Part shown: positions 37,385 through 47,387 of the stretch, one piece after another | How positions within the stretch are numbered: the stretch's first letter is position 1 | How the letters are laid out: each line of letters begins with the position of its first letter | NCBI GenBank assembly: GCA_903927005.1 | Contig: CAIYLH010000049.1 | Span: forward strand, 1-59,091 | Direction: 5' to 3' | Length of the DNA: 59,091 nucleotides | Origin: an uncultured Pseudomonadota bacterium | GTDB taxonomy: Bacteria; Pseudomonadota; Gammaproteobacteria; Steroidobacterales; Steroidobacteraceae | Position numbers and translations under genes: made by a program | The notes under the pieces: model-generated | Databases searched by the model: none | What the model was told of the DNA's origin: nothing | What the model saw: the letters and a program-made list of their open reading frames with translations, nothing else

Positions 37385-39418
37385 TCAGAGCCTGGCGGCG
37401 AGCTCAGCGCCCTGCCGGATCGCGCGCTGGGCATCGAGCTCGGCGGCGAGTTCCGCACCGCCAATCAGGTGCACGTCCAAGCCGCGGTCCCGCAGCGGGG
37501 CCGCAAGCTCGCGTCGCGACTCCTGCCCTGCGCAGACAATGATCGTGTCTACGGTGAGCAGTTTTTCCTGCTCGTCGATCGTCAGATGCAGCCCGTCAGC
37601 GTCGACGCGTCGGTACTGCACGCCCGCCATAAACTGCACGCCACGACGACGCAGTTCGGTGCGATGGATCCAGCCGGTCGTCTTGCCCAGCCCCTCGCCT
37701 ATCTTGGCGGTCTTGCGCTGCAGCAGCCAGACCTGGCGGCGGGTACTCGGTGCGGAACCGGATCCGGGCAGCAGGCCGCCGCGGTGCTCGAGGTCCATGT
37801 CGATGCCCCACTCGCGCGCGAAAGTGTCGACATCGAGGCTGCCCGCGTGGCCGTCCTCGCGGGTAATGAATTCGGCGATGTCGAAGCCGATGCCACCGGC
37901 GCCGATGATCGCCACGCGGCGCCCCACCGCGGCGCCGTGCAGCAGTACGTCGAGGTAAGACACTACGCGTGGGTCGCCGATGCCGGGGATGGGCGGCTGC
38001 CGGGGCACGACGCCGGTGGCCAGCACGACGCTGTCGTAGCCGTCCGCCAGCGCCTTCTCGTCGGCGACCGTATTCAAGCGTACGTCGACCCCTAGCACCT
38101 GCAGGCGACGACGGAAGTAACGCAACGTCGCGTGGAATTCCTCCTTGCCCGGAACCCGCTTGGCCATGTTGAACTGGCCGCCGATCTCGCTGGCCTGCTC
38201 GAACAGCGTGACCTGGTGGCCGCGCTCGGCAGCCGCGGTCGCGCACGACAGTCCCGCCGGGCCCGCCCCCACCACCGCGATGCGCCGCGGGGCGCTGGTT
38301 GGTCGTAGCACCAGTTCGGTCTCGCGCGCGGCGCGCGGGTTAACCAGGCAAGTGGCGCTCTTGCCGGCGAAGATATGGTCGAGGCAAGCCTGATTGCAGG
38401 CGATGCAGGTATTGATCTCGTCGGCACGATTGGTAGCGGCTTTGACGACGAATTCCGGATCCGCGAGGAACGGTCGCGCCATGGACACCAGGGTGACGGC
38501 ACCGCGTGCCAGCACCGCTTCCGCCACGGCAGGATCGTTGATGCGGTTGGTCGCGACCAACGGCAGGGCAACATGGGGCCGCAACCGCTCGGTCACCCAG
38601 GCGAACGCCGCCCGTGGCACCATCGTTGCGATGGTCGGAATTCTCGCCTCGTGCCAGCCGATACCGGTATTGATGATCGTCGCACCCGCCGACTCCACGC
38701 CACGAGCGAGTTCTATCACTTCGCTCCAAGCGCTACCGCCCTCGACGAGGTCGAGCATGGACAGCCTGAAGATGATGATGAAGTCCGCTCCGACGGCCGC
38801 GCGCATGCGGCGCACGATCTCAATCGGGAAGCGAATGCGGTTCTCGTAGCTGCCGCCCCACTCGTCAGTGCGTCGGTTGGTGCGGGCGGCGATGAACTGG
38901 TTGATCAGATAGCCTTCGGAGCCCATCACCTCGACACCGTCGTAACCGGCCTGCCGTGCCAGCGTCGCGGCGCGTACGAAGGCGCCGATCTGGCGCAGCA
39001 CCCCGCGGCCGGACAGCGCCCACGGCTTGAAGCGCGAGATCGGCGCCTTTAGCGCTGACGGCGCCACTGACAGGGGGTGATGGCCATAGCGGCCGGCGTG
39101 CAGGATCTGCATGCAGATGTGCCCGCCTTGCGCGTGCACGGCGTCGGTGACCAGCTGATGCCGGGCGACCTCGCGCGAGTGGCTGAGCTTGCCTGCAAAC
39201 GGCGCCACCCAGCCGGCGCGGTTCGGCGCTATGCCGCCGGTGACGATCAGTCCCGCGCCACCGCGCGCGCGCTCGGCAAAGTAGGCCGCGAGTCGCGGAA
39301 AATGTTCCGCACGGTCCTCGAGCCCGGTGTGCATGGAGCCCATCACGGTGCGGTTGCGTAGCTGCACCCAGCCCAGGTCGAGGGGTGCCAGCAGGTGGCG
39401 AAAGTCGGAGCTGCTCAT
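37385..39418 (-). CDS. fadH: NADPH-dependent 2,4-dienoyl-CoA reductase
   Basis: Reduces 2,4-dienoyl-CoA in the breakdown of unsaturated fatty acids. The 677 residues form an old-yellow-enzyme barrel (about 1-345, with the active HAGRYGHHPLSVAPS and EVMGSEGYLINQF segments), a 4Fe-4S site with spacing C-x2-C-x3-C-x11-C beginning CIACNQAC near 340, and a C-terminal FAD/NADPH part with GAGPAGLSCATAAAERGH near 380 and IGAGGIGFDIAEF near 500. The length and order match E. coli FadH. It is probably the first gene of a two-gene unit with the YgjP-type gene. Confidence 0.94.
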   Translation of the reverse strand: MSSSDFRHLLAPLDLGWVQLRNRTVMGSMHTGLEDRAEHFPRLAAYFAERARGGAGLIVTGGIAPNRAGWVAPFAGKLSHSREVARHQLVTDAVHAQGGHICMQILHAGRYGHHPLSVAPSALKAPISRFKPWALSGRGVLRQIGAFVRAATLARQAGYDGVEVMGSEGYLINQFIAARTNRRTDEWGGSYENRIRFPIEIVRRMRAAVGADFIIIFRLSMLDLVEGGSAWSEVIELARGVESAGATIINTGIGWHEARIPTIATMVPRAAFAWVTERLRPHVALPLVATNRINDPAVAEAVLARGAVTLVSMARPFLADPEFVVKAATNRADEINTCIACNQACLDHIFAGKSATCLVNPRAARETELVLRPTSAPRRIAVVGAGPAGLSCATAAAERGHQVTLFEQASEIGGQFNMAKRVPGKEEFHATLRYFRRRLQVLGVDVRLNTVADEKALADGYDSVVLATGVVPRQPPIPGIGDPRVVSYLDVLLHGAAVGRRVAIIGAGGIGFDIAEFITREDGHAGSLDVDTFAREWGIDMDLEHRGGLLPGSGSAPSTRRQVWLLQRKTAKIGEGLGKTTGWIHRTELRRRGVQFMAGVQYRRVDADGLHLTIDEQEKLLTVDTIIVCAGQESRRELAAPLRDRGLDVHLIGGAELAAELDAQRAIRQGAELAARL

Positions 39419-39454
39419 GGCGCGATCATATCAGCCCGAACCGGCGCGCTGCCG

Positions 39455-40225
39455 TCAGGGTGTCGCGGCGAGCGCCGCGAGGGCGCGCCGTGCCGCGGCG
39501 AAGTCCGGCGCGACCAACAACGACTTTTCGTAGCAATTTCTGGCCGCCAGCAGCTCGCCGTCCGCTGCCGCCGCGAGGCCCGCGTACAACCACGCCTCCG
39601 CCGCGCCCCAGGTCGGTTCGCCGCCGTTGCTTGTGGTCGGCAGCTCGAACAGGCCCGCCGCCGCCTCGAAATCCGCGCGCGCCGCGGCGCGGTCCGCCGC
39701 CGTGGCGTCGCGCCGATACCAGCGTGCCAGGCCCCGAGTCAGCAGTACGCGCGGGTTGCGGGGCGCCTGCGTCGATGCCATTTGCAGATCCTCGCTGACC
39801 CGCAGCGCGAGCAGCTGCCCGCGCATCCCGCCGCCCAGCGCAAGATAGGCGTTACACGCGGCCCGCAACGCGCTGGCTTCCGCGTCGCGAGGCGCGCGCT
39901 CCAGCAGCCTGTCGAGTGCCCGCACGCAGAGCTCGCCCGCCCGCCCGGCCGTTTTGCCATCGTGCCCTAGAACCGCGCGCTGCAGCTGTCGAAAGGCGGC
40001 ATGCGCGTACTGGTATTGCGCAAGCATGGAGTCCGAGTCGGCCAGCGTTGCGGCGCCGTCCACCAGCCGCGCCAGCAGATGGACGTCCTCGCTGTAGAAC
40101 GCATAGTCCGCGGTCGTCTCCAGATCGGTCAGCTCCGCGGGCGTCCGTTCCCCGCCGCTGGCGGCGGCGCACAGCCACGGCGCGAGCAGCAAGCTAAGCA
40201 GCTGCAGGTAATGCCAGCTCCTCAT
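39455..40225 (-). CDS. Exported helical-repeat (TPR-like) protein of unknown function
   Basis: A signal peptide (about 1-22, ending LCAAAS) is followed by some 230 residues of Ala- and Leu-rich helices with TPR-like spacing, clearest at the end (AEAWLYAGLAAAADGELLAARNCYEKSLLVAPDFAAARRALA, shown here only as a description of two paired helices). I recognise no specific family. The gene overlaps the second ABC permease gene by ATGA and is the last of the five-gene transporter string, so a periplasmic accessory to that transporter is the simplest idea. Two cysteines near 94 and 122 could pair. Confidence 0.65.
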   Translation of the reverse strand: MRSWHYLQLLSLLLAPWLCAAASGGERTPAELTDLETTADYAFYSEDVHLLARLVDGAATLADSDSMLAQYQYAHAAFRQLQRAVLGHDGKTAGRAGELCVRALDRLLERAPRDAEASALRAACNAYLALGGGMRGQLLALRVSEDLQMASTQAPRNPRVLLTRGLARWYRRDATAADRAAARADFEAAAGLFELPTTSNGGEPTWGAAEAWLYAGLAAAADGELLAARNCYEKSLLVAPDFAAARRALAALAATP

Positions 40226-41406
40226 GTGCTGCGCAGGCCACTGGTAATCGGCAGCCGTGCGGCGCGCACGCCCGGCAGCAGTCCACCCAGAAATCCCAAG
40301 ACCAGCGCATAGCCGACGCCGGTGACGAACACGCTCGGAGTCACCATGAACGCAAAGGTCAGCTGGCTGAACGTCTGGAAATTGAGCGTCGAGGCGGCGA
40401 TGCCGTCAAAGGCGATGAACGCGGCCAGCCCCCCGAGCAGACCACCGGCAAGGCCCAAGAGCAGCGCCTCGACGAGGACGCTTGCAACCACGGCAGCCGC
40501 GCCAAAGCCGATCGCGCGCAGTGTTGCGATCTCGCGTGTACGGGCCGCAACGGCGGAGTACATCGTGTTCAACGCCCCGAAGATCGCGCCGATGCCCATC
40601 ATGATCGAGATAGTCGTGCCGAGGATTGTCACCAGCGCCACCAGTGCGCGCGACTGCTCCGAGTAGAACGCGCGTTCCGTGCTCACGCTGACGTTAACGC
40701 GCGGATCGGCCTTGAGCGCTGCGGCCACCTGTGTCACGGCCGCTGGCGACACCAGCCGCGCGCGCACCGACTGCACCGAGTTGCCGCGTCGATAGGTGCT
40801 CTGCAGCACGCGCAGGTCGGACCAAAGCTCGGATTCGGTCACCGAGCCACCGTCCTCGAAGATGCCGACGATGCGCCAGTTCTGGCTGCCAAAGCGGATG
40901 ACGCCACCGAGCGCGAGACCCCGAAACTGACTGATCGCGCCGCGGCCGATCACCAGCTCATACAGGCCGGGCGTGAACAGACGCCCGGCGACAATGCGAA
41001 AATGATCGCGCACCGCGAAGGCGCGCGGCCCGACCCCGCGGAACGGCACGTTGGCCGCAGTGCCGGACACTCGCATCGGCAGGTCGACCAGCACGTACAG
41101 CTCCGGTGAAACGATCGGACCGGACGCATCACGCAGGATGCCGGGCGCATCGACCACGACCCGCGCTTCAGGCCCCAGCAGGTTACTGGCCAACTCGCCC
41201 GACGAACCCCCGCGGACGATCACCGCGACGTCCTCGGCGCCGGCGAAGTTGAGCGCCGCCTTGAACCCCTGCGCCATCGCAAGCGTCGCGGTCAGCACCA
41301 TCACCACGCCGCCGATGCCAATCACTGCGACCAGGGCGGCGCCCCAGCGCGCCGGCAGGCTCTGCAGGTTCATCCAGGTCACTGCCAGCATCTGTGCGCG
41401 CGACAT
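40222..41406 (-). CDS. FtsX/MacB-type ABC transporter permease, second copy
   Basis: An inner-membrane permease of 394 residues with the MacB/FtsX plan: one N-terminal helix (about 20-42), a large periplasmic domain (about 45-270, with a MacB-like core) and three C-terminal helices. The conserved REIATLRAIGFGAAAVVASV near 300 is the coupling helix that contacts the ATPase. ATG 41404-41406 follows the first permease stop by one base. With the other permease it can form the heterodimeric membrane part of one transporter. Confidence 0.85.
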   Translation of the reverse strand: MSRAQMLAVTWMNLQSLPARWGAALVAVIGIGGVVMVLTATLAMAQGFKAALNFAGAEDVAVIVRGGSSGELASNLLGPEARVVVDAPGILRDASGPIVSPELYVLVDLPMRVSGTAANVPFRGVGPRAFAVRDHFRIVAGRLFTPGLYELVIGRGAISQFRGLALGGVIRFGSQNWRIVGIFEDGGSVTESELWSDLRVLQSTYRRGNSVQSVRARLVSPAAVTQVAAALKADPRVNVSVSTERAFYSEQSRALVALVTILGTTISIMMGIGAIFGALNTMYSAVAARTREIATLRAIGFGAAAVVASVLVEALLLGLAGGLLGGLAAFIAFDGIAASTLNFQTFSQLTFAFMVTPSVFVTGVGYALVLGFLGGLLPGVRAARLPITSGLRST

Positions 41407-41407
41407 C

Positions 41408-42571
41408 TCAGCCCGTCCTGAGTGCAGTGACGATCTGCAGTCGCATGGCCGACCAGGCCGGCACGACCCCGGCCGCGGCGCCCAGTGCTGCGACATATAG
41501 TGCGGCCTGCAGATAGGCCAACGGCGGGATCTGAAAGAACGGCAGGAACGCCTTCAGTGACACCGACAGCACCGCCGTCGCCAGTGCCGCAGTCCCCATC
41601 CCCAGCGCCCCGCCGACCAAGGTGATCAGCAGCGACTCAGCCAGCACCAGCGTCAGCACCGCGGCGTTGGTGAAGCCGAGAGTCTTGAGCACGGCAAGCT
41701 CCGGGGTGCGTTCGCGTACCGACTGCGCCATCGTATTTGCCGTCACCAGCAGCATCGCGAAAAAAACCGCGCTGACCACGAAGGTGAGGATCGCGCCGAT
41801 GTTGCCGACCTGGTTTGCGAACGACTGTGCGACGGCCTTCTCGGTGGAGGTCTTGGTTTCGGTACGAGAGTTCGCGAACATCGCGTCAACGGCCGCTGCA
41901 GTCGTCTCGACGGTTGCCGGGTCCTTCAGCTGGATGATCACCCAGCCCACCGCATCGACCCCAAAAGTGACCGTCTCGTTGTAGTAAGCGTAGTGCAGGA
42001 AGACGGTGTTCGGGTCCTGACTGTCGGTATGGTAGATCGCTGCAATCTTCACCGGCCAGGCACCGGCACCGTCCTTGCGACGGTAGATGTTCGACTTCAG
42101 CGGCACGCTGTCGCCGACCTTCCAGCCGTAGCGACGCGCAATGCCATCGCCGACGATGGCAGCGGTCCGGTCGGCATGCCATGCCATCAGTCCGGCCGGC
42201 TCGATCTGCAGCGTTTGATAGATGTCGAAGTAGTTGTCGGTGACTGCGAACACCACCAGCTGCACGTGCGGGTCCTGGTAAATGCCGCCGAACCAGTTCA
42301 GCGAGGCTGCACGCCGCACCTCGGACAGGGACGCGATCCGCGTGAGGTAGGAGCGCGGCATGCCCTGAATGATGGACACCTTGTGGGTCGTGATCAGCCG
42401 ATCCTGACCTGCGATCTCAACGCCTGCGGTGAGCGCATTGCGAACCGCCGCCAGCAGCCCGAACAGCAGGAACGCGATCAGGATGGAGGCAACCGTGAAC
42501 ACCAGACGTAAGCGGTGTCGCTGCAGCGAGGTTCGCAGCAGCGGTAGCAGCGCGAACGCCGCCGCAGCCAT
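41408..42571 (-). CDS. FtsX/MacB-type ABC transporter permease, first copy
   Basis: A permease of 387 residues with the same topology as its neighbour: an N-terminal helix ([20 protein letters not shown]), a periplasmic domain with [20 protein letters not shown], and three C-terminal helices. The coupling segment [20 protein letters not shown] lies near 285. The start ATG 42571 lies one base after the ATPase stop. The two permeases differ along most of their length, which supports an old duplication and a heterodimer rather than a recent copy. Confidence 0.85.
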   Translation of the reverse strand: MAAAAFALLPLLRTSLQRHRLRLVFTVASILIAFLLFGLLAAVRNALTAGVEIAGQDRLITTHKVSIIQGMPRSYLTRIASLSEVRRAASLNWFGGIYQDPHVQLVVFAVTDNYFDIYQTLQIEPAGLMAWHADRTAAIVGDGIARRYGWKVGDSVPLKSNIYRRKDGAGAWPVKIAAIYHTDSQDPNTVFLHYAYYNETVTFGVDAVGWVIIQLKDPATVETTAAAVDAMFANSRTETKTSTEKAVAQSFANQVGNIGAILTFVVSAVFFAMLLVTANTMAQSVRERTPELAVLKTLGFTNAAVLTLVLAESLLITLVGGALGMGTAALATAVLSVSLKAFLPFFQIPPLAYLQAALYVAALGAAAGVVPAWSAMRLQIVTALRTG

Positions 42572-42572
42572 C

Positions 42573-43262
42573 TCAGCCGCCCCCGCCGGCGAGCACACCC
42601 TTGTCCAGCTGCAGCACGCGGCGCGCACGTGACGCCGCCCGCGGGTCGTGGGTCACCATCACGATGGTCTTGCCGGCCTCGCGGTTGAGCGCGTCGAACA
42701 GGTCGAGCACCGCGTCGCCGGCCTTGCGGTCCAGATCACCGGTGGGCTCATCGCACAATAGCAGCATCGGATCGGTAACGATGGCGCGCGCAATACCGAC
42801 GCGCTGCTCCTGGCCGCCGGACAGCTCGCGCGGCCGATGGCGGGCTCGGTCCGACAGACCCACCAGCGCCAGCGCCGCGCGCGCCCGCCGCCTGCGCTCC
42901 GCCTTGGACAAGGAGGTCAGCAGCAGCGGCAGTTCCACGTTCTGCTCGGCCGTCAGTACCGGCAGCAGGTTGTACATCTGGAAGATGAAGCCGACGTTGC
43001 GCGCGCGCCAGGCCGCAAGCTCGTCTGAGCCCAACTCGCCGATCGACACCCCGTCGATGCGGATCTCTCCCGAGGTCGGTACGTCCAGCCCCCCCAGCAG
43101 GTTCAACAGCGTCGACTTGCCGGACCCCGAGGGTCCCATCAGGGCGATGTAGTCACCGCGCGCAATGTCGAGGTCTAAGCCCGCCAGCACCGGCACGACC
43201 TCGTCGCCGCGCTGGTACTCCTTGGTGAGTCCGCGCACCTCGACCAGCGGCACGTTCATCAT
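42573..43262 (-). CDS. ABC transporter ATP-binding protein, MacB/LolD type
   Basis: The ATPase of the export system, 229 residues. Walker A is GPSGSGKST near 41-49, the Q-loop lies in IFQMYNLLP near 92, the signature motif is LSGGQEQRV near 143-151, Walker B is [13 protein letters not shown] near 163-175, and the switch His is in VMVTHDP near 200. This is the MacB/LolD/FtsE class that works by mechanotransmission rather than substrate passage through the membrane. It overlaps the adaptor gene by ATGA. Confidence 0.93.
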   Translation of the reverse strand: MMNVPLVEVRGLTKEYQRGDEVVPVLAGLDLDIARGDYIALMGPSGSGKSTLLNLLGGLDVPTSGEIRIDGVSIGELGSDELAAWRARNVGFIFQMYNLLPVLTAEQNVELPLLLTSLSKAERRRRARAALALVGLSDRARHRPRELSGGQEQRVGIARAIVTDPMLLLCDEPTGDLDRKAGDAVLDLFDALNREAGKTIVMVTHDPRAASRARRVLQLDKGVLAGGGG

Positions 43263-44470
43263 CCGCCCTTGGCGATCACGGCCTGGCCGTCACGCAGGCT
43301 GGCCTGCGGCCGCGCGACGATCCGCTCGCCAGGCTTGAGTCCCTCGAGCACCAGTACCTGGTCGCCAGGCGTGGGCGCAACGCGTACCGGCTGGTGCCGC
43401 AGGCGGCCGTCCGCAACCACCCAGACGTAGCGCGCCTCGCCCTGCGCAACGACCGTCCCTGACGGCACCACCGCCACCGCCTGAACGCCCGCCGCAGCCA
43501 CTTCCAGGAAGCTCACCTTGACGCCCATGTCTGGCAGGATCCGCGACTCAAGGTGGTCGATCGCGATGCGCACCTTGATCGTCGCCTTCTGGCGATCGGC
43601 CGTGGGCACGATGTTGATCACGTGGGCGGCCAGCACCGCGTCGGGATAGGCGTCCAGCGCCGCCTCGACCAACTGGCCGTCGTGCACCCGCTGGATGAAT
43701 GCTTCGTTGACGTCGACCTCCAACTCGCGCGAGTCCATGTCGACGATCGTCGCGATGCCGGTGCGGGTAAAGCCGCCGCCGGCGGAAATCGGCGAGACCA
43801 TCTCGCCCGGCTGGGCATCCTTGGAAATCGCGACGCCATTGAACGGCGCGCGGATGACCAGGTCATCCAGATCCTGCTGCCGCTGCCGAACGCCGGCATC
43901 GGCGACAGCAAGCTCCGCGCGCACCTGCTCCAGACGCGCACCGAGCGCGTTGAAGTCGGCCTCCGCGGTATCCAGCTGGCTCTGCGCCACCAGGTGGTTC
44001 GCAGCCAGACCACGCTGACGCGTCAGGGTCCTTTCGGCCTCCGCGCGGCGCACCTCGACCTCGCGCAGCGAACGCGACGCGGCGTCGCGGGCTCTGGCGG
44101 CAACCTCGTAGGCGGCCCGAACCGTCGACGGGTCGAGCCGGGCCAGAACATCGCCCGCGTGGACGACGGCGCCCTCCTGGACGTTGTTCTCAATGAGTCG
44201 GCCGGTGACCTTCGAGGCGACGGTCGCGATGCGACGGGCGACGACGTAGCCGGAGGCGTTGAGCACGGTCGTCGTGCCCGTCGCCGACGGCGCGCCTGCC
44301 GTCACCGTCTCCACCGTCAGGGGTTTGGGGCGCAGCAGCAGCGCGCCGACCAGCACGACGGCCAGCGTCACCGCAAGGTAGGGCCAGCGCCGACGGAGCC
44401 AGCCGCGCGGTGGGGCCTGCTCGCGATTGCCGATCCTAAGCGCGCCGAGCGCCTCCTGGTCTAGCGCCAT
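43259..44470 (-). CDS. Membrane-fusion (HlyD/MacA-type) adaptor protein
   Basis: Links an inner-membrane ABC transporter to an outer-membrane channel. The 403 residues have one N-terminal membrane segment (about 30-48), a lipoyl half-motif (GRLIENNVQEGAVVHAGDVL), a coiled-coil hairpin (about 105-190) and a beta-barrel domain with the second lipoyl half (VIRAPFNGVAISKDAQPGEM). ATG 44470 (MALDQE) has GGAG five bases upstream and is preferred over the start six codons earlier. It is the first gene of the string; no outer-membrane channel gene is present. Confidence 0.88.
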   Translation of the reverse strand: MALDQEALGALRIGNREQAPPRGWLRRRWPYLAVTLAVVLVGALLLRPKPLTVETVTAGAPSATGTTTVLNASGYVVARRIATVASKVTGRLIENNVQEGAVVHAGDVLARLDPSTVRAAYEVAARARDAASRSLREVEVRRAEAERTLTRQRGLAANHLVAQSQLDTAEADFNALGARLEQVRAELAVADAGVRQRQQDLDDLVIRAPFNGVAISKDAQPGEMVSPISAGGGFTRTGIATIVDMDSRELEVDVNEAFIQRVHDGQLVEAALDAYPDAVLAAHVINIVPTADRQKATIKVRIAIDHLESRILPDMGVKVSFLEVAAAGVQAVAVVPSGTVVAQGEARYVWVVADGRLRHQPVRVAPTPGDQVLVLEGLKPGERIVARPQASLRDGQAVIAKGG

Positions 44471-44526
44471 GCTGACTCCGTTATTCAATCGTTAAAAGCG
44501 GGGGCGACGAACGTTACCATAGGAGC

Positions 44527-45333
44527 ATGCAACCACCGCCGCTCATCGACATCGGGATCAACCTCGGCCACGACAGCTACGATGGCGACCGCGCCGAGGT
44601 ACTCGAACGGGCCTGGGCGGCAGGTCTGGTACACCTGGTCGTCACCGGCTCCACGCTCGCCTCCTCACAAGGCGCAGCCGCGCTGGCGGCAAGCGACCCC
44701 GCGCGGCTGTCGGCAACCGCCGGCGTACACCCCCACCACGCGGCCGAGTTTGGGCCCGCCGAGGTGCCGGCGCTGCGCGCGCTGCTGGCGCTACCGGTCG
44801 TGCGCGCGGTGGGCGAATGCGGGCTCGACTATTTTCGCGACTTGTCGCCCCGTGAGGCACAGCGACGCGCCTTCGAGCTGCAGCTGGGACTGGCGCTCGA
44901 CACGCGCCGGCCGCTGTTCCTGCACCAGCGCGACGCGCATGACGACTTCCTGGCCATGCTGCGGGCCGCCGGCCCTGCGCTGCCGCCAGCCGTCGCCCAC
45001 TGCTTTACCGGCACGCTCGAGCAGGCCGAGGCCTATTTGCAGTTGGGGCTGCACATCGGCATTACCGGCTGGGCCTGCGACGAACGACGCGGCGGGCATC
45101 TGCTGGAGGTCGTACGGCAGATCCCGGCCGAGCGGCTGATGCTCGAGACCGACGGGCCCTACCTGTTGCCGCGCACGCTGCGCCCCAAGCCCGCTCACCG
45201 CCGCAACGAGCCGGCCTTCCTCAGCGAGGTCTGCCGGGTCGTTGCGGCTGCCCGCGGCGAGACGCCTGAGCGGCTCGCCCACAGCAGCGCGCGCACGGCG
45301 GCGGCGTTTTTCGGCCTGCCGGCAATAGATTAA
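44527..45333 (+). CDS. tatD: TatD-type metal-dependent deoxyribonuclease
   Basis: A metal-dependent 3'-5' DNA exonuclease linked in E. coli to repair of oxidised DNA. The 268 residues are a TIM barrel with metal ligands in AGVHPHHA near 66, the Glu in GECGLDYF near 100, LHQRDAH near 136, HCFTGT near 160 and ETDGPYLLPR near 212. The DIGINL start and ITGWACDERRG segment match true TatD rather than the YcfH or YjjV paralogues. It is divergent from the transporter string; no tatABC gene is nearby. Confidence 0.92.
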   Translation: MQPPPLIDIGINLGHDSYDGDRAEVLERAWAAGLVHLVVTGSTLASSQGAAALAASDPARLSATAGVHPHHAAEFGPAEVPALRALLALPVVRAVGECGLDYFRDLSPREAQRRAFELQLGLALDTRRPLFLHQRDAHDDFLAMLRAAGPALPPAVAHCFTGTLEQAEAYLQLGLHIGITGWACDERRGGHLLEVVRQIPAERLMLETDGPYLLPRTLRPKPAHRRNEPAFLSEVCRVVAAARGETPERLAHSSARTAAAFFGLPAID

Positions 45334-45377
45334 ATTACCTGAAGTAACGCTGTTAACCATTTGGTTATACGAGGTTT

Positions 45378-46793
45378 ATGATGGACTCTGCGCTCACCGC
45401 CCGCCGCATCGACGAGGAATGGACCCACAGCATCCAGCCTAGCCTGGAGGCGTATATCCGCATCCCCAACAAGTCGCCGACCTTCGACCCGGACTGGGAG
45501 CAGCACGGCCACATGGATCGCGCCGCGGCGCTGCTGCTCGACTGGTGCCGAACGCAGCCGGTACAGGGCCTCAGCATTGAGGTCATCCGTCTGCCGGGCC
45601 GTACGCCGTTGATCTACGCCGAGGTGCAGGGCACCGCCCCCGGGCGGGTGCTGCTGTATGGGCATTTCGACAAGCAGCCCGAATTCACCGGCTGGGCCGC
45701 CGGTCTCGACCCCTGGCAGCCGGTGGTCCGCGACGGCAAGCTCTATGGCCGCGGCGGCGCCGACGACGGCTACGCGCTGTACTCAAGCCTGCTCGCGATT
45801 CGCCTGTTGCAGGAACAGGGCGTGCCGCATGCCAGCTGCGCGATCCTGATCGAGGGCAGCGAGGAAAGCGGCAGCATCGACCTGCCCGCCTACGTCGAGC
45901 ATCTGGCCGAGCGGCTGGGAACCCCTGACCTGGTCATCTGCCTCGACGCCGAATGCGGCAACTACGAGCAGTTCTGGCGGACCACCTCGCTGCGCGGCAA
46001 CCTCGTGGGCACACTGACGGTCGAGGTACTGACCGAGGGCGTGCACTCCGGCATGGGAACGGGCATCGCGCCCTCGCCGTTCCGGCTGCTGCGCGGACTG
46101 CTCGATCGCCTCGAGAACGTGCACACCGGCGACATCGCGCTGGAGGAGTTGCACGTGCCCACCCCCCAGGCGCGGACGGCTGAGGCACGCGCGGCGGCCG
46201 CCGTGCTCGGCGCCGCGGTCGCAGGCAAGCTGCCCTTCGCGGCCGGCGTACGCGCCGTCAGCAACGACCCGACTGAGCTGTTGCTCAACAGCACCTGGAA
46301 GCCGACCCTGACGATCACCGGTGCCGACGGCCTGCCGGCGCTGGGTAGCGCAGGCAACGTGCTGCTGCCGCGGGTCGCGGCCAAGTTGTCGCTGCGGCTG
46401 CCGCCGACACTGGACGCGGCGATGGCGGCCGCACGCGTCAAGACGGCGCTGGAGCGTGACCCGCCTTACGGGGCGCGCGTGAGTTTCGAGGTGAGCTCGT
46501 CACTGGCCGGTTGGGATGCGCCGCCACTCGCGCCGTGGCTCGCGGCGGCGATTGATCTGGGCTCCGCGCGTTATTTCGGCAGACCGGCACTGGCGATGGG
46601 CACCGGCGGCAGCATTCCGTTCATCGGCATGCTGGCTGCGCGCTATCCCGCAACGCAGTTCCTGGTGACCGGGGTACTGGGGCCACAGTCCAATGCGCAT
46701 GGACCAAACGAGTTCCTGCATCTGGACGTCGTGCGGCGAGTTACGGGCTGTGTCTGCGAGGTGCTGGCCGCGCACGGCAGACGCACGAGCTGA
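45378..46793 (+). CDS. M20-family metallopeptidase (dipeptidase-like)
   Basis: A cytoplasmic zinc peptidase of 471 residues of the M20 family. The metal ligands appear in LLYGHFDKQPE near 90 (HxD), GRGGADDGYA near 120, the catalytic EGSEESGS near 155 and CLDAEC near 185. A dimerisation domain separates the two halves, and the last ligand His is in NAHGPNEF near 445. It resembles the carnosinase/CNDP-like and ArgE-related dipeptidases; the substrate cannot be fixed from sequence. It follows tatD by 44 bases on the same strand. Confidence 0.88.
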   Translation: MMDSALTARRIDEEWTHSIQPSLEAYIRIPNKSPTFDPDWEQHGHMDRAAALLLDWCRTQPVQGLSIEVIRLPGRTPLIYAEVQGTAPGRVLLYGHFDKQPEFTGWAAGLDPWQPVVRDGKLYGRGGADDGYALYSSLLAIRLLQEQGVPHASCAILIEGSEESGSIDLPAYVEHLAERLGTPDLVICLDAECGNYEQFWRTTSLRGNLVGTLTVEVLTEGVHSGMGTGIAPSPFRLLRGLLDRLENVHTGDIALEELHVPTPQARTAEARAAAAVLGAAVAGKLPFAAGVRAVSNDPTELLLNSTWKPTLTITGADGLPALGSAGNVLLPRVAAKLSLRLPPTLDAAMAAARVKTALERDPPYGARVSFEVSSSLAGWDAPPLAPWLAAAIDLGSARYFGRPALAMGTGGSIPFIGMLAARYPATQFLVTGVLGPQSNAHGPNEFLHLDVVRRVTGCVCEVLAAHGRRTS

Positions 46794-46802
46794 GCCGGCG
46801 CG

Positions 46803-47387
46803 CTAGCCGCGGCGCAATGAGCTCGGACTTGGACTTGCAACAGCGCTGACGCGCGCCCAGGCCGGCCGCAGCGCGTCGATGGCAGGTGCCACCGGCGCCG
46901 GCAGGTTGGCCGTCAGCGAGGCCAGCCGCAGCACCGGTGCCGGGTGCCCTTTCGGGAACGAGCTCTTGTCAGTGAACACCACTCGCCCCTCGACCGGCAC
47001 ACCCTCGCCGGCCAGCGCGCGCACGACGGCAAGGCGATCGTAGAGCGGTCCGAGCGGGTTGGGAAAGGTAAAGCGGCGCTGCTTCTGCATGACGGTCCAC
47101 TCGACCATCTGCTCGCTGCCGAACACCATGCCCGGAAAGTCGCGCAGGTCCAGCACGACCAGTCCGATCGAGGTCAGCAGCAGGAAGTCGACGTGGAACC
47201 AGCCGCCATTGCCGTCTGGCAACAGTACGTCGCGCAGGTATTGGGCGGCGATCGCCTCGATGGGATCCAGCAGCGCCCGACGCGCACGATGCCGCCTATA
47301 GGCGACAACGCCGATCGTCGCCGCCGCCAGCAGCAGCACAGCCACAGCAGCGGCGAGCAGCACGAGCTGGGGCGTCGTGGGCGTCAC
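46803..47387 (-). CDS. Membrane-anchored NERD-domain protein
   Basis: A protein of 194 residues with one N-terminal membrane segment (about 8-27) and a nuclease-related (NERD) domain: AAQYLRDVLLPD, then FHVDFLLLTSIGLVVLDLRD (about 62-81) and QKQRRFTFPNPLGPLYDR. The second acidic residue of the nuclease-like core is present, but a full catalytic set is not obvious. GTG 47387 overlaps the thrC stop by GTGA, so it is translated as the last gene of the threonine operon. Its role is unknown; a link to threonine synthesis is not expected from the domain. Confidence 0.8.
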   Translation of the reverse strand: MTPTTPQLVLLAAAVAVLLLAAATIGVVAYRRHRARRALLDPIEAIAAQYLRDVLLPDGNGGWFHVDFLLLTSIGLVVLDLRDFPGMVFGSEQMVEWTVMQKQRRFTFPNPLGPLYDRLAVVRALAGEGVPVEGRVVFTDKSSFPKGHPAPVLRLASLTANLPAPVAPAIDALRPAWARVSAVASPSPSSLRRG

